Source: a virus
IMG/VR virus record: IMGVR_UViG_3300025138_000193
Coordinates: 1-31,912 of that record
Strand: one strand, 5' to 3'
Length of the DNA stretch: 31,912 nucleotides
A program made the position numbers and the translations under genes. Position 1 is the stretch's first letter. The number at the start of each line of letters is the position of its first letter. The notes under the pieces were generated by a model, which was not told the origin of the DNA, ran no database searches, and saw nothing but the letters and a program-made list of their open reading frames with translations. Of the stretch, positions 22,322 to 30,299 are shown piece by piece.

Positions 22322-23443
22322 TTATTTTTTTGAATTTTGTTCATCAAGTTGCTGTAATCCACTAGCGGCTTGAATAACTTGAGTATCTTTTACTATTACT
22401 CCAGCATACTTTAAAATACCTAATGTAAGGTTTGTTTGTAAACTATCACTAATTTCAAACTGTTTTGAACCTTGACCAGTACCACCTATTAAGTTGTTAC
22501 TAGCTATATTTATAATAATAGACGCTGAAGGGCTTCCTGTAATAAATGAATTAATTGGAATTTGTATAATTGCACCAGCTACATAGCCTGAACCAGAGTC
22601 AGTAACTACTATGCTAGTATTTGCATTAGATATAGTTACTACTTGTTGGGTACCATCACTAGTAGCGCCTGTAACTGTCATTGTTATTTTTGCGCCAGTG
22701 CCACCACCAGGAGAAAGAAAACAAAAACACCCTGTAGAGCCACTATTGCTTTGAGTTAAAGTGTAAGCTACGGAACTTTCACCACTTGGCGGGGTTTGTG
22801 TTATTGTTATACCAGCACCATTGTTTGTAAAATTAGTTGAAGTGTTTAAACTAGCTAAAGCCATACCTGTAGGCACGTAAGCTCTATTGTCATATATATA
22901 TTGGCCTAAAGAGCCTATTGTATAACCCCATCTAACATCTTCAGGTTTTCTAATATAATTAAAACTAACGTCAGAACTTGAGAAAGACGTTAAAGGTGGA
23001 AATACTGTTAATTTATTTTCTTGATATTTTGCTATAGGAAAATTCATGCTAGGTTGTAGCAATGGGGATAATACTTGTTCTCTATATTCTCTAGAACTTA
23101 CTATTTCAATAGAAGGCTGTCCGTTTGCTTTTGTGTATGTTGCGGATCCAAATCTATGTAATGTTGTTGGTTGAGTATACACGTTACCAGCGTGAGCAGA
23201 AGCATTTTCTGTTTTCTCAAACACTTGAAACTCTTCTCTAATATGATCAACTCTTGAGGCAAACTCTTCATCTGTTTTTGGCATACGTAAATACTGGTTA
23301 TAGTCTTCAAAAAACTTTTCAAACTCTTCTAACTGAACTTGAGTAGCTATTTTATTAAACTCATCTGGAGTTAAATAACCACGCTGTTCTTTGTTCAATA
23401 TGCTTAATACTGTTGTATATACCGTGTTTACGTTCATTGCCAT
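22322..23443 (-). CDS. Neck / head-tail connector protein, first of two (373 aa)
   Basis: The N-terminal part is helical with VNTVYTTVLSILNKEQRGYL, TPDEFNKIATQVQLEEFEKF and FEDYNQYLRMPKTDEEFASR (about 5-64), a pattern I know from neck-type proteins of marine phages. It continues to RKPEDVRWGYTIGSLGQYIYD (about 165-185, split at YTIG for description). A beta-rich stretch at about 195-320 contains a GxGY module (GTGAKITMTV at 248-257; GSGY at 284-287). After it the helical core resumes: KQFEISDSLQTNLTLGILKY and AGVIVKDTQVIQAASG. The module therefore looks inserted into a shorter ancestral protein of roughly 250 residues. The gene follows a terminator and is 3 bases from the second neck gene. 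Role is inferred from gene order. Confidence 0.7.
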   Translation of the reverse strand: MAMNVNTVYTTVLSILNKEQRGYLTPDEFNKIATQVQLEEFEKFFEDYNQYLRMPKTDEEFASRVDHIREEFQVFEKTENASAHAGNVYTQPTTLHRFGSATYTKANGQPSIEIVSSREYREQVLSPLLQPSMNFPIAKYQENKLTVFPPLTSFSSSDVSFNYIRKPEDVRWGYTIGSLGQYIYDNRAYVPTGMALASLNTSTNFTNNGAGITITQTPPSGESSVAYTLTQSNSGSTGCFCFLSPGGGTGAKITMTVTGATSDGTQQVVTISNANTSIVVTDSGSGYVAGAIIQIPINSFITGSPSASIIINIASNNLIGGTGQGSKQFEISDSLQTNLTLGILKYAGVIVKDTQVIQAASGLQQLDEQNSKK

Positions 23444-23454
23444 TTTAATATTTT

Positions 23455-23485
23455 AAAAAAAAAGGGTGGCGATAAAACCACCCTT
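23455..23485 (-). terminator. Intrinsic terminator before the neck genes
   Basis: On the - strand, arms 23485-23478 and 23469-23462 form a perfect 8-bp stem (AAGGGTGG/CCACCCTT) with an 8-base loop, followed by a long T run (23461-23455). It stands after the 257-residue gene and before the first neck gene, with too little room for an obvious new promoter, so partial read-through is expected. Confidence 0.82.
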
Positions 23486-23500
23486 AATTATAATCACTTG

Positions 23501-24274
23501 TTATTTGATTTTTTTCTCTATAGTTCTGTAAACTTCAAGTCCTTCATCTGTTTTAAACCACGCAGCCATAGCTGAATAAGGGTTTTCATCAAAAGGAACT
23601 GTCATTAGTTTACGCCCATTAGAAGTCCATTTAAAAGTTCTTTGATCTTGAGCTAAAGAAATTATATTTCTTTCTGTAGCTACAATAGCAAAGTTTCTAA
23701 GAACAACATTGTCATCTTTAGATAACTCTATAAAAAGATTTGGATTTTGTTTAGCGAATAACAATAAATCTCTTTTTAATTCTTTAGAACTTAAGCTATT
23801 AACACTAGATCCTTTTTCAACTCTTAATATTGCCTCAGCTTGATCTATATCCATTTCATAAGCCATATTCATAGCGGCTAATTCCATTTCTAAGTAATCA
23901 TGGTGATTTTCAGCTTCAACAACAGAATCATGTTCTGTAAAGATAATCTCTTTGTGAGGGTGCTTTTCAAGAAACTCTTGTAAATTTCTTTTTTCTTTTG
24001 GAACCATTAAATGCCCCATCTCAAACATAATATGTTTTAAAGTAACATTACCTTTTTGTTCGTCAACAAATATACTTTTATGATTAGTAGCATATCTTAG
24101 TTCTCTTTCATAACCAGCTTCTGGATCAAACCAAACTAGTGGATATTTTTGAGAATGTTTAGAGGGTAAGGTGTACGTAAGAGGATTTTTATTTCTTAAT
24201 AGATAGTAGTTTCTATCTTTGTATTCCCAAGTGTCTTTATGTACTTGAGGTTTTTTCTTTTCTTTTGTTTCCAT
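23501..24274 (-). CDS. Conserved phage protein of unknown function (257 aa)
   Basis: A charged soluble protein with no signal or membrane segment. Conserved-looking blocks are YKDRNYYLLRNKNPLTYTL, FDPEAGYERELRYATNHKS, VTLKHIMFEMGHLMVPKEKR, MDIDQAEAILRVEKGSSVNS, LSSKELKRDLLLFAKQNPNL, and near the end FKWTSNGRKLMTVPFDENPY and WFKTDEGLEVYRTIEKKI. I recall close relatives at the head/neck junction of many marine phages, always uncharacterised. It starts after an A/T pentamer leader (24275-24293) and ends just before a terminator, so it forms a unit with the 140-residue gene. A role in head completion or assembly is possible from position only; a DNA- or RNA-binding role cannot be excluded. Confidence 0.6.
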   Translation of the reverse strand: METKEKKKPQVHKDTWEYKDRNYYLLRNKNPLTYTLPSKHSQKYPLVWFDPEAGYERELRYATNHKSIFVDEQKGNVTLKHIMFEMGHLMVPKEKRNLQEFLEKHPHKEIIFTEHDSVVEAENHHDYLEMELAAMNMAYEMDIDQAEAILRVEKGSSVNSLSSKELKRDLLLFAKQNPNLFIELSKDDNVVLRNFAIVATERNIISLAQDQRTFKWTSNGRKLMTVPFDENPYSAMAAWFKTDEGLEVYRTIEKKIK

Positions 24275-24293
24275 AATATAATATAATATAATA
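24275..24293. repeat. AATAT tandem leader at a start codon
   Basis: Three AATAT units and one AATAA lie directly before the start of the 257-residue gene (on the - strand, ATATT repeats running into ATG). A shorter copy precedes the scaffold gene at 27858-27872. These are A/T-only leaders without Shine-Dalgarno sequence. Confidence 0.75.
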
Positions 24294-24301
24294 ATTTGAG
24301 T

Positions 24302-24724
24302 TTATACAGATATTGAAGTTGTTAAAGTAACTTGATTGGCCGGTATTTCAAAAATATTACTACCACCACCTTCGTTAACAGCTGGAGCTTGAGTAATTAA
24401 ACCGGGAACTCCACTGGCTCTAGCTAATGCTAAGTTAAATAAACCACTGTACGTTGGCGCATCATATTCTAAATCACTTCGTGTGGCACTAGAAGCGGTG
24501 TAAGTAATAGTTTTTGCTAATAATTCCTGATCTTCCAAAACAACTTTATAAACTATTGTAATTGTTAATACTTCTCTAGAAGGCGTTGACCCATCTTGAG
24601 AAATAACAGCAAAGACTCTATCTATTCCATCAGCACTTATTATATTTGCTGACTCATAATCTATTCTATATCTATTGTCAACAGCGCCATTACCTATTTT
24701 AGTACCAATATTAATATAACCCAT
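24302..24724 (-). CDS. Small capsid-region protein (140 aa), paralogue of the 117-aa protein
   Basis: A small, beta-rich protein. Its centre (LTITIVYKVV ... LLAKTITYTASS ... FNLALARASGVPGLI) aligns by eye with LTIDVIYALD ... KLAKANIVYTKGA ... FAKAFSLAMGTSGPALV in the 117-residue protein on the other side of the terminator, and both start MG with an Ile-rich strand. The extra length is at the N-terminus and the C-terminal NIFEIPANQVTLTTSISV. Duplication of a capsid-decoration or auxiliary head protein is a reasonable inference, since the other copy directly follows the major capsid gene. No family is recognised. Confidence 0.6.
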   Translation of the reverse strand: MGYINIGTKIGNGAVDNRYRIDYESANIISADGIDRVFAVISQDGSTPSREVLTITIVYKVVLEDQELLAKTITYTASSATRSDLEYDAPTYSGLFNLALARASGVPGLITQAPAVNEGGGSNIFEIPANQVTLTTSISV

Positions 24725-24734
24725 TTGTTTTTAT

Positions 24735-24765
24735 TTAAAAAAAGACCCCGCCGAAGCGGGATCTT
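24735..24765 (-). terminator. Intrinsic terminator after the capsid genes
   Basis: On the - strand, arms 24765-24756 and 24751-24742 form a 10-bp stem with one mismatch (AAGATCCCGC/GCGGGGTCTT) and a four-base loop (TTCG), followed by a T run. It lies after the major capsid and 117-residue genes, as the terminator after the capsid gene does in T7. It should favour capsid mRNA over downstream genes. Confidence 0.88.
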
Positions 24766-24779
24766 AAATATAACCTTAA

Positions 24780-25133
24780 TTAAGCTAAAGCTGTTGAAAG
24801 CTTTAATGTAACTATAGGTGCAATTGTTCCTACTAGCATTCCAGTAGCCGTGACTTTTTGTTCAACAATTGGTCCAACTAATGCTGGTCCACTTGTTCCC
24901 ATTGCTAAGCTAAACGCTTTTGCAAATTCAGCTAAATATTGAGCTTCAGTTAAAACAAAAGAGTTAGATGCGCCTTTAGTATAAACAATATTAGCTTTAG
25001 CTAACTTGCTTGATCCCATGTCTAAGGCATAAATAACATCAATTGTAAGCGTGTTGCTTGATATTGTTGCTGTAAGTTGTAATATGCCTTCGGCCATTAT
25101 AACTTGATCTTGTGTGATTTTTAATAAACCCAT
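24780..25133 (-). CDS. Small capsid-region protein (117 aa), possible decoration protein
   Basis: Beta-rich with Ala/Thr/Val; the sequence has no charged clusters, signal or membrane segment. It directly follows the major capsid gene (29 bases) and precedes the capsid terminator, so it should be made in amounts similar to the capsid protein. That suits a decoration or auxiliary head protein. It is a paralogue of the 140-residue product of the next gene (shared LTI..VY, LAK..I.YT and P.L motifs). No family is recognised, and the assignment is positional. Confidence 0.6.
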   Translation of the reverse strand: MGLLKITQDQVIMAEGILQLTATISSNTLTIDVIYALDMGSSKLAKANIVYTKGASNSFVLTEAQYLAEFAKAFSLAMGTSGPALVGPIVEQKVTATGMLVGTIAPIVTLKLSTALA

Positions 25134-25162
25134 TTTCTTATTTTTTAAATGTTAATTATTAA

Positions 25163-26704
25163 TTAAGCTCCTTTGAATAACACGAAGTTATTAGCAGCTT
25201 GAGTTACTAAACATCTTTCAGATAAGAAACTAACAGTCATAGCATCTAAAGTGTCAGTGTAAGCACCGCCCACTGAACCAGTGATCCAAGACTTCATTCT
25301 TCTATCTTCAGTTTCAGAAGCTCTGTATCTTACGTGTAAGAAAGGACGTCTGATGTTTGATCCTAACATTTGATCATATACTGTAGTAGTTCCAGCTGGA
25401 ATCATTACACCATCAATTTCCTTATCCATACCTCTTAAAGAAGCGTCGTTAAGATATTTCCAGTCAGTTTTGTAGAAGTCATAAGAACCTCTTCTAAACC
25501 CTGAGAAACCAAAGTTAAGAGCCATGTCACCGTCATTCTCAAATAAACCATAAGAAGCAGCTGTAGTAGAAGCAAATCCACCATTAACAGCAGCAATCAT
25601 ATCGTCAAAGTCAAGAGCAGTAGATCTTGATAAGAATAACATGTTTTCTTCAATAGCACCTTGCTTATCTAAGTTTTTGAGTATTTCATCAAAATCTCCT
25701 AAAGCACCTGAACCAGGAGCAGCAGCGCCAGCAAAACCAGAGTATACATTACCTCTTGCTTCAATAGCAGCAAATAAACCTTCAGAACCTTGAATATTAG
25801 TTGTTAAAGCAGCGTTAGCTGTTCCACCATATTGATATTGTACAGCGTTAGCAGCTTCAGTATAAGCAGCACTGTACATGTCTTCTGATTCAACCATAGA
25901 CATCTCTAGATAATCTTCAAATCTTAATCTTGTTTCAGACTCAGACTTTAGATACCACAAGTATCCAGACTGTCCATCTTCAGTAGAAACTTCAACCCAA
26001 CCAATTTGTGCAGTATCAGAACCATTTATTTCAAAATTATCTTTTAAAATCATTGGTCTGTTACTAAACTGCGTGAAAGCTGGTTGAATAGATCCTTCCA
26101 TACCTACAGCACCTTTTCCAAACTCAGAACCATAAACAAACACGTTTACACCATTTGCAGCAAGTGGTAAAGCATTAGTAGCAGTTCCGTAGAATTTAAC
26201 TTCTAATTGATCTAGCATATTGTTAGCAGAGCTATTTACAGCTTGTACTAAACCTTTTTGTACTATAAGACCAGTAGCAACATCAGACATTAAAACTGTT
26301 TGTCCTTGTCTAACAGCTCCTCTTCGTGAAGCAGCAACCACATCTGGTTGAGCAGTAGCTAAATTAAGTGTTAACCTAATATCAGCATCAGCTAAACCAC
26401 CTGGAGCAGTAACAGTAGAATCTTTATATGCTACGTGTAGTCTATTTTGTTCAGACCATATTACTTGATCCGATGTCATAGGCATTTCAGCACCTACCAT
26501 TCTTAAGAAACCAGAAATTGTTCTGTTTCCATATCTTTCTATCTCAGCTTCGTAAAGCTCAGGTAGATATTGTTGTGCGAAGTTGTTTACTGGATCTCCG
26601 CCCGCAGCATTACCTGTAAAGTCTAAATAGTTAGTGTTTAAAGCTAATCTATTTTGTGCTGGGACTATTGATGCAGGAAAACTTCCTGAATTTGAAAAAC
26701 TCAT
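25163..26704 (-). CDS. Major capsid protein, HK97-like fold expected (513 aa)
   Basis: The main shell protein by position (after portal and scaffold), length and sequence character. Features are NTNYLDFTGNAAGGDPVNNF and QQYLPELYEAEIERYGNRTI near the start, FLRMVGAEMPMTSDQVIWSE at about 65-85, and a long conserved body including DFDDMIAAVNGGFAS and MGLDKEID-like strands near the C-terminal third (RGMDKEIDGVMIPAGTTTVY). The C-terminal part (KSWITGSVGGAYTDTLDAMT, LSERCLVTQAANNFVLF) is typical of P-domain strands. No protease gene is adjacent, so head maturation may not need cleavage, or the enzyme is elsewhere. The start follows an A/T-only leader. HK97 fold is known for tailed phages generally, not visible directly. 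Confidence 0.85.
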   Translation of the reverse strand: MSFSNSGSFPASIVPAQNRLALNTNYLDFTGNAAGGDPVNNFAQQYLPELYEAEIERYGNRTISGFLRMVGAEMPMTSDQVIWSEQNRLHVAYKDSTVTAPGGLADADIRLTLNLATAQPDVVAASRRGAVRQGQTVLMSDVATGLIVQKGLVQAVNSSANNMLDQLEVKFYGTATNALPLAANGVNVFVYGSEFGKGAVGMEGSIQPAFTQFSNRPMILKDNFEINGSDTAQIGWVEVSTEDGQSGYLWYLKSESETRLRFEDYLEMSMVESEDMYSAAYTEAANAVQYQYGGTANAALTTNIQGSEGLFAAIEARGNVYSGFAGAAAPGSGALGDFDEILKNLDKQGAIEENMLFLSRSTALDFDDMIAAVNGGFASTTAASYGLFENDGDMALNFGFSGFRRGSYDFYKTDWKYLNDASLRGMDKEIDGVMIPAGTTTVYDQMLGSNIRRPFLHVRYRASETEDRRMKSWITGSVGGAYTDTLDAMTVSFLSERCLVTQAANNFVLFKGA

Positions 26705-26723
26705 GTTTTTATTTTTTTATTTA

Positions 26724-27857
26724 TTAATTGTTCTTTTTTTTTGTTTTAAATTTCAACTTAGAACTATCAACTCCATTTATTGCTCTCACTTTTAACCCGC
26801 CAATAAATACATCACCTGTAGGATTATTCCTTGGCTCTGCATTTATATTGTTAGATTTAGCCACTACATCTTTAACAGCGTCAGCTTTGCCTTGCTCATA
26901 AAAATGTTGGGCTATAGTGTCAGCGTTTCTAGCTGCGTAAACAGCCTTATGATAGCCTGCAGTATCACTAATCTCACCCTCTTTGTTTAAGAACTTCTTA
27001 ACAAACGTACTTAAGCTTGATTGTTTTTCAACGACTTCGCTAGGGTTTGAAACATTATATCTAAAAGTTTTTTCGCCAACGTTAAAATCGAAACCTTCAA
27101 AATTTTCGTTTAGCAACTCTTTAGTATCTGCTTCAAAGTTATCGCGAATACGTTTAACTTTCTCTTGTTCTTTGTTGTGTCTATTGAAAAAATCCATTGC
27201 TTTTTGTTGTTCCTGAGTTACGCCCGGCCTCAACTTGATTTCGTCGTAATATTTCTCTTTTGTTTCTTTCAAAAAGCTTTTGGCTTTTGCAATTTCTTCT
27301 TTGAAGGCAAGTTTCTTTTTCTTTATATCTCGCTCTTCATCCGCTTCTTCGTCATAAGTAAAATTGTCTTCCATTATGAAAGATATTTCTTCATGATCTA
27401 AATGCGGTTTAGTATTTTTATAATATTCTCTTAGTAAGGAATTTTCATCTAATTGAGAATAATCTCTATTTAACCTAGTATAATCTTCTATAGTGCCACC
27501 TGTTTCTTTCATAAAAGAAACTAATTTGTTTATATTTTCAGGCATAACAATCTCAGGCTTTGTTTCTAAAACTGGCTCTGGAGTAATTGTTTTTTCTTCT
27601 ACTCTTTCTATTTCTTTAATAGGTGACTCTAATACTGGCGTTTCAACACTCTCGTTTTTATTAGATTTTTCTTCGCTAACTTTAGGTTTTTCAGTATTAA
27701 CAACTTCAATTGGTTTTTTATCTTCAATAGCATCTTTTTGATCTTCTGGTTTTTTAGTTAAATCTACTTTAATGTCTTTATTGACTTTATTAATTAGTTT
27801 TTTTGGTTTTTTAATTTTTAAAGGCTCCGCCTTTTTATCTTGGATTGTTTCTGACAT
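26724..27857 (-). CDS. Scaffolding protein (377 aa)
   Basis: Located between portal and capsid genes with the composition expected of a scaffold. Residues 1-105 are Lys/Glu/Pro-rich and low in complexity, probably disordered. From about 105 a conserved helical region carries ENINKLVSFMKETGGTIEDY, TRLNRDYSQLDENSLLREYY and HLDHEEISFIMEDNFTYDEE. A long charged coiled coil follows (about 170-255), and the end is basic (GGLKVRAINGVDSSKLKFK then Lys/Asn), the usual capsid-binding tail. I recall the middle region next to capsid genes of other marine phages. It is preceded by an AATAT-type leader. It is 19 bases upstream of the capsid start. Confidence 0.8.
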   Translation of the reverse strand: MSETIQDKKAEPLKIKKPKKLINKVNKDIKVDLTKKPEDQKDAIEDKKPIEVVNTEKPKVSEEKSNKNESVETPVLESPIKEIERVEEKTITPEPVLETKPEIVMPENINKLVSFMKETGGTIEDYTRLNRDYSQLDENSLLREYYKNTKPHLDHEEISFIMEDNFTYDEEADEERDIKKKKLAFKEEIAKAKSFLKETKEKYYDEIKLRPGVTQEQQKAMDFFNRHNKEQEKVKRIRDNFEADTKELLNENFEGFDFNVGEKTFRYNVSNPSEVVEKQSSLSTFVKKFLNKEGEISDTAGYHKAVYAARNADTIAQHFYEQGKADAVKDVVAKSNNINAEPRNNPTGDVFIGGLKVRAINGVDSSKLKFKTKKKNN

Positions 27858-27882
27858 AATATAATATAATAATTAATAATAT

Positions 27883-30297
27883 TTAAGACATGTTAAATGC
27901 ACTTAAATCTAGACCTTCAGGATTTTCAGTTTCAGTAAAATTAGTTGGTCCACTATCGTTTTTACGTTGACTAATCATTTCACTTTGCTGACTACCTGAT
28001 ATTCTAGTTCTTTTATCTTTACGATCTTCTATAAACTCTTCTCTTTGTTTTTCTCTATCTACTTTTAATTTTTCAAGTTGAACGTTGTATCCAAACTCGT
28101 ATTCCATTAACTCTCTTTTTATTTGAGCTTCTGCTTGCATTCTCTGTATTTCAAATTGAGACTTACTCTGTTCTATCTGTAGAGTTGTTTCTGCTAACGC
28201 TTGTTGTTTTTGAACTTCTGACATTGCAGCTTTTTCTGCAGTTTGTTGATTAGCTTGGGCTTGAGATTGAATATTAGCTTGTTGAGCTTTTTGATCTGCT
28301 TCTTGCTTTTTCTTTCTTCTATACTTTAAAAATTGATTAGCTAATTGTATGTTTTTAACTTCTCTAATATCTATAGCATCTTCTAAAAATATTTGACCTG
28401 ATTTTAAAGCTACTTGTATATTTTCTTCAAGTTTAGCTTTATCTTCTTCATCAGGTTCTAAGTTTAAAAATATACCAAAATCATGGATATTTAAACTAGC
28501 GAGTTCATCTAAAGTTCCTACATTGTATTGTGATATACTATTTTCTAATGAATTCCTAGTTAAAGGAAATTTTAAAGAATCAGCAACCCTTAATGATATG
28601 TTTTCACAAGCCCTTAAAGTTAAAAATAGTTGACCTTGAAGTATGTGCCTTGTAGCTACATTTGAGTTAGCAGCAGCTAGTTTTTGTAAACCAACTAATG
28701 AAGCTTTGTCCGGAAGAGAACCATCTCTTGCTTCGTTTAACCCTGTAACATCTCTTATCATCTGTAAGTAATACTGATAAGTTTGAATTAGTGATTGTAT
28801 TTTAGAACCACCTGACCCAGTCTGCAATTCTTGTATTGGAATTTTACCCCTATTAGGATCTCCTTCTTGAGTGTTAGATCTACCAACTATGCTTCCTGTT
28901 TGAAAATACATATTAAGAGCTTCTCTAGGATTATAATTAGTTCCATTACCTAAATCAACTTCTGCTAATCCGTCCACGTCTAAAAACACACCGTCAGGTA
29001 CAACTCTAGATAATACTTGCTGTATCTTTAAATGAGTTAATTGTATCATATCTGCAAATCCAGTAACTCTTGAAACTAAAGACTCTATTCTGCCCTTATA
29101 CATTCTAGGTGCACATATAGCATAGCTCATATTAACTCTAGTAGTATCTGAAACGGGTCTAGTCATACTTTCTGATAACTCCCACTGCATCATCATAGGA
29201 TGCCCAAGTATTTTAGCTCCAGAATATAGAGTTTCTATAGTTCTAGATACTCTTTCAAAATTATCATTTTCAGGTGGATTAAAAGTATCAGGTTTTTCTA
29301 ATGCTTTTTCAAGACCATAAGCATTTTTCTTTATTTTAAATACTTGATCTGAGTAAGTTTTATATTCAAAATACAAAACTTGAACAGTAAGATCGTCAGA
29401 TCTTCCACTCCAGTTTCTTAAGTATTCTGCATTACCTGGATATTTCTGTATAGTTTCCATTTCTTCATCAGTAAGACCTGGAAACTGAGTTTTTAAATCC
29501 TGTAAAGAAATAGACTTAACTTCACCAACATAATATATATCTTCAAAATTAGGATCTTCTGTATAAGAATAAACTAATCTTGCTGGATCTACATATTCTA
29601 CTACAACACCTCTAGCTCTATCCCATCTAGTTTTAACAGCACCAATACCTAAAACTGTTAAATCGTAAGCTATTCTTTGTCTTGTTAAATCATATTTATT
29701 ATATTCTAAAACTTGATTTATAACCTCTTCTTCAGCTACCTCAACACTTTGTTTAAAATCCATTTGCAAATGTACAGATAGTTCTTCTTTATCTTGTGGG
29801 GCAGAATCAGGATCTTGTGAATTAAAACCATTAACTCCTAGAACAGCTTTAGCTTCTGTTAAAAAGTCTTTAGCTACTATATCTGTCATTAAGCCTCTTG
29901 CATACTCAGTTCTTTGTCTAGCACAAACTGGATCCTGTGCAAAAGCGTTTATTTCATAGCTTCTGTCTGTTATTCCATTTACAACTATATCAACAAATTT
30001 AGCTAAAACAGGTACTGGTTTCCAGTCTAAATTAAGATAAGATAAGTCACCATCAATAGCTAGTTCATCTTTGTATTTTTGAACAGGTTGCTCGCCTCTA
30101 GCGTATAATCTTAAGTTGTGATAGTTTTGATAATTAACAGCATAACCAGACATACCAGCTCCTCCTCTGTAGTTTCTAAACCATTCACCTTCTATAGCTC
30201 TTCCTACAGCTAAACCATATTCTTCCGTTGCTTTTTCAGCATCAGGAACAACTTGATTTGGAAATGAACTGTTATTACTAGTATAAATTTGTGCCAT
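27883..30297 (-). CDS. Portal protein (804 aa)
   Basis: Forms the dodecameric channel at one head vertex for packaging and ejection. The N-terminal half carries LRLYARGEQPVQKYKDELAI and LNLDWKPVPVLAKFVDIVVN. The core has SRVTGFADMIQLTHLKIQQV, and the most recognisable segment is IRDVTGLNEARDGSLPDKAS followed by LVGLQKLAAANSNVATRHIL (about 510-550), which I know from portals of marine and crAss-like phages. From about 660 the C-terminus is a Gln/Ala/Lys-rich coiled coil (barrel-like helix) ending in an acidic, disordered-looking tail. It lies 2 bases after the terminase stop. Length is usual for this portal type. Confidence 0.9.
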   Translation of the reverse strand: MAQIYTSNNSSFPNQVVPDAEKATEEYGLAVGRAIEGEWFRNYRGGAGMSGYAVNYQNYHNLRLYARGEQPVQKYKDELAIDGDLSYLNLDWKPVPVLAKFVDIVVNGITDRSYEINAFAQDPVCARQRTEYARGLMTDIVAKDFLTEAKAVLGVNGFNSQDPDSAPQDKEELSVHLQMDFKQSVEVAEEEVINQVLEYNKYDLTRQRIAYDLTVLGIGAVKTRWDRARGVVVEYVDPARLVYSYTEDPNFEDIYYVGEVKSISLQDLKTQFPGLTDEEMETIQKYPGNAEYLRNWSGRSDDLTVQVLYFEYKTYSDQVFKIKKNAYGLEKALEKPDTFNPPENDNFERVSRTIETLYSGAKILGHPMMMQWELSESMTRPVSDTTRVNMSYAICAPRMYKGRIESLVSRVTGFADMIQLTHLKIQQVLSRVVPDGVFLDVDGLAEVDLGNGTNYNPREALNMYFQTGSIVGRSNTQEGDPNRGKIPIQELQTGSGGSKIQSLIQTYQYYLQMIRDVTGLNEARDGSLPDKASLVGLQKLAAANSNVATRHILQGQLFLTLRACENISLRVADSLKFPLTRNSLENSISQYNVGTLDELASLNIHDFGIFLNLEPDEEDKAKLEENIQVALKSGQIFLEDAIDIREVKNIQLANQFLKYRRKKKQEADQKAQQANIQSQAQANQQTAEKAAMSEVQKQQALAETTLQIEQSKSQFEIQRMQAEAQIKRELMEYEFGYNVQLEKLKVDREKQREEFIEDRKDKRTRISGSQQSEMISQRKNDSGPTNFTETENPEGLDLSAFNMS

Positions 30298-30299
30298 AT

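Noticed and set aside
24766-24779. New promoter next to the capsid terminator
   Set aside because: Only 14 bases separate the hairpin from the stop of the 117-residue gene, and the leader after it is too short; no promoter motif can be supported.
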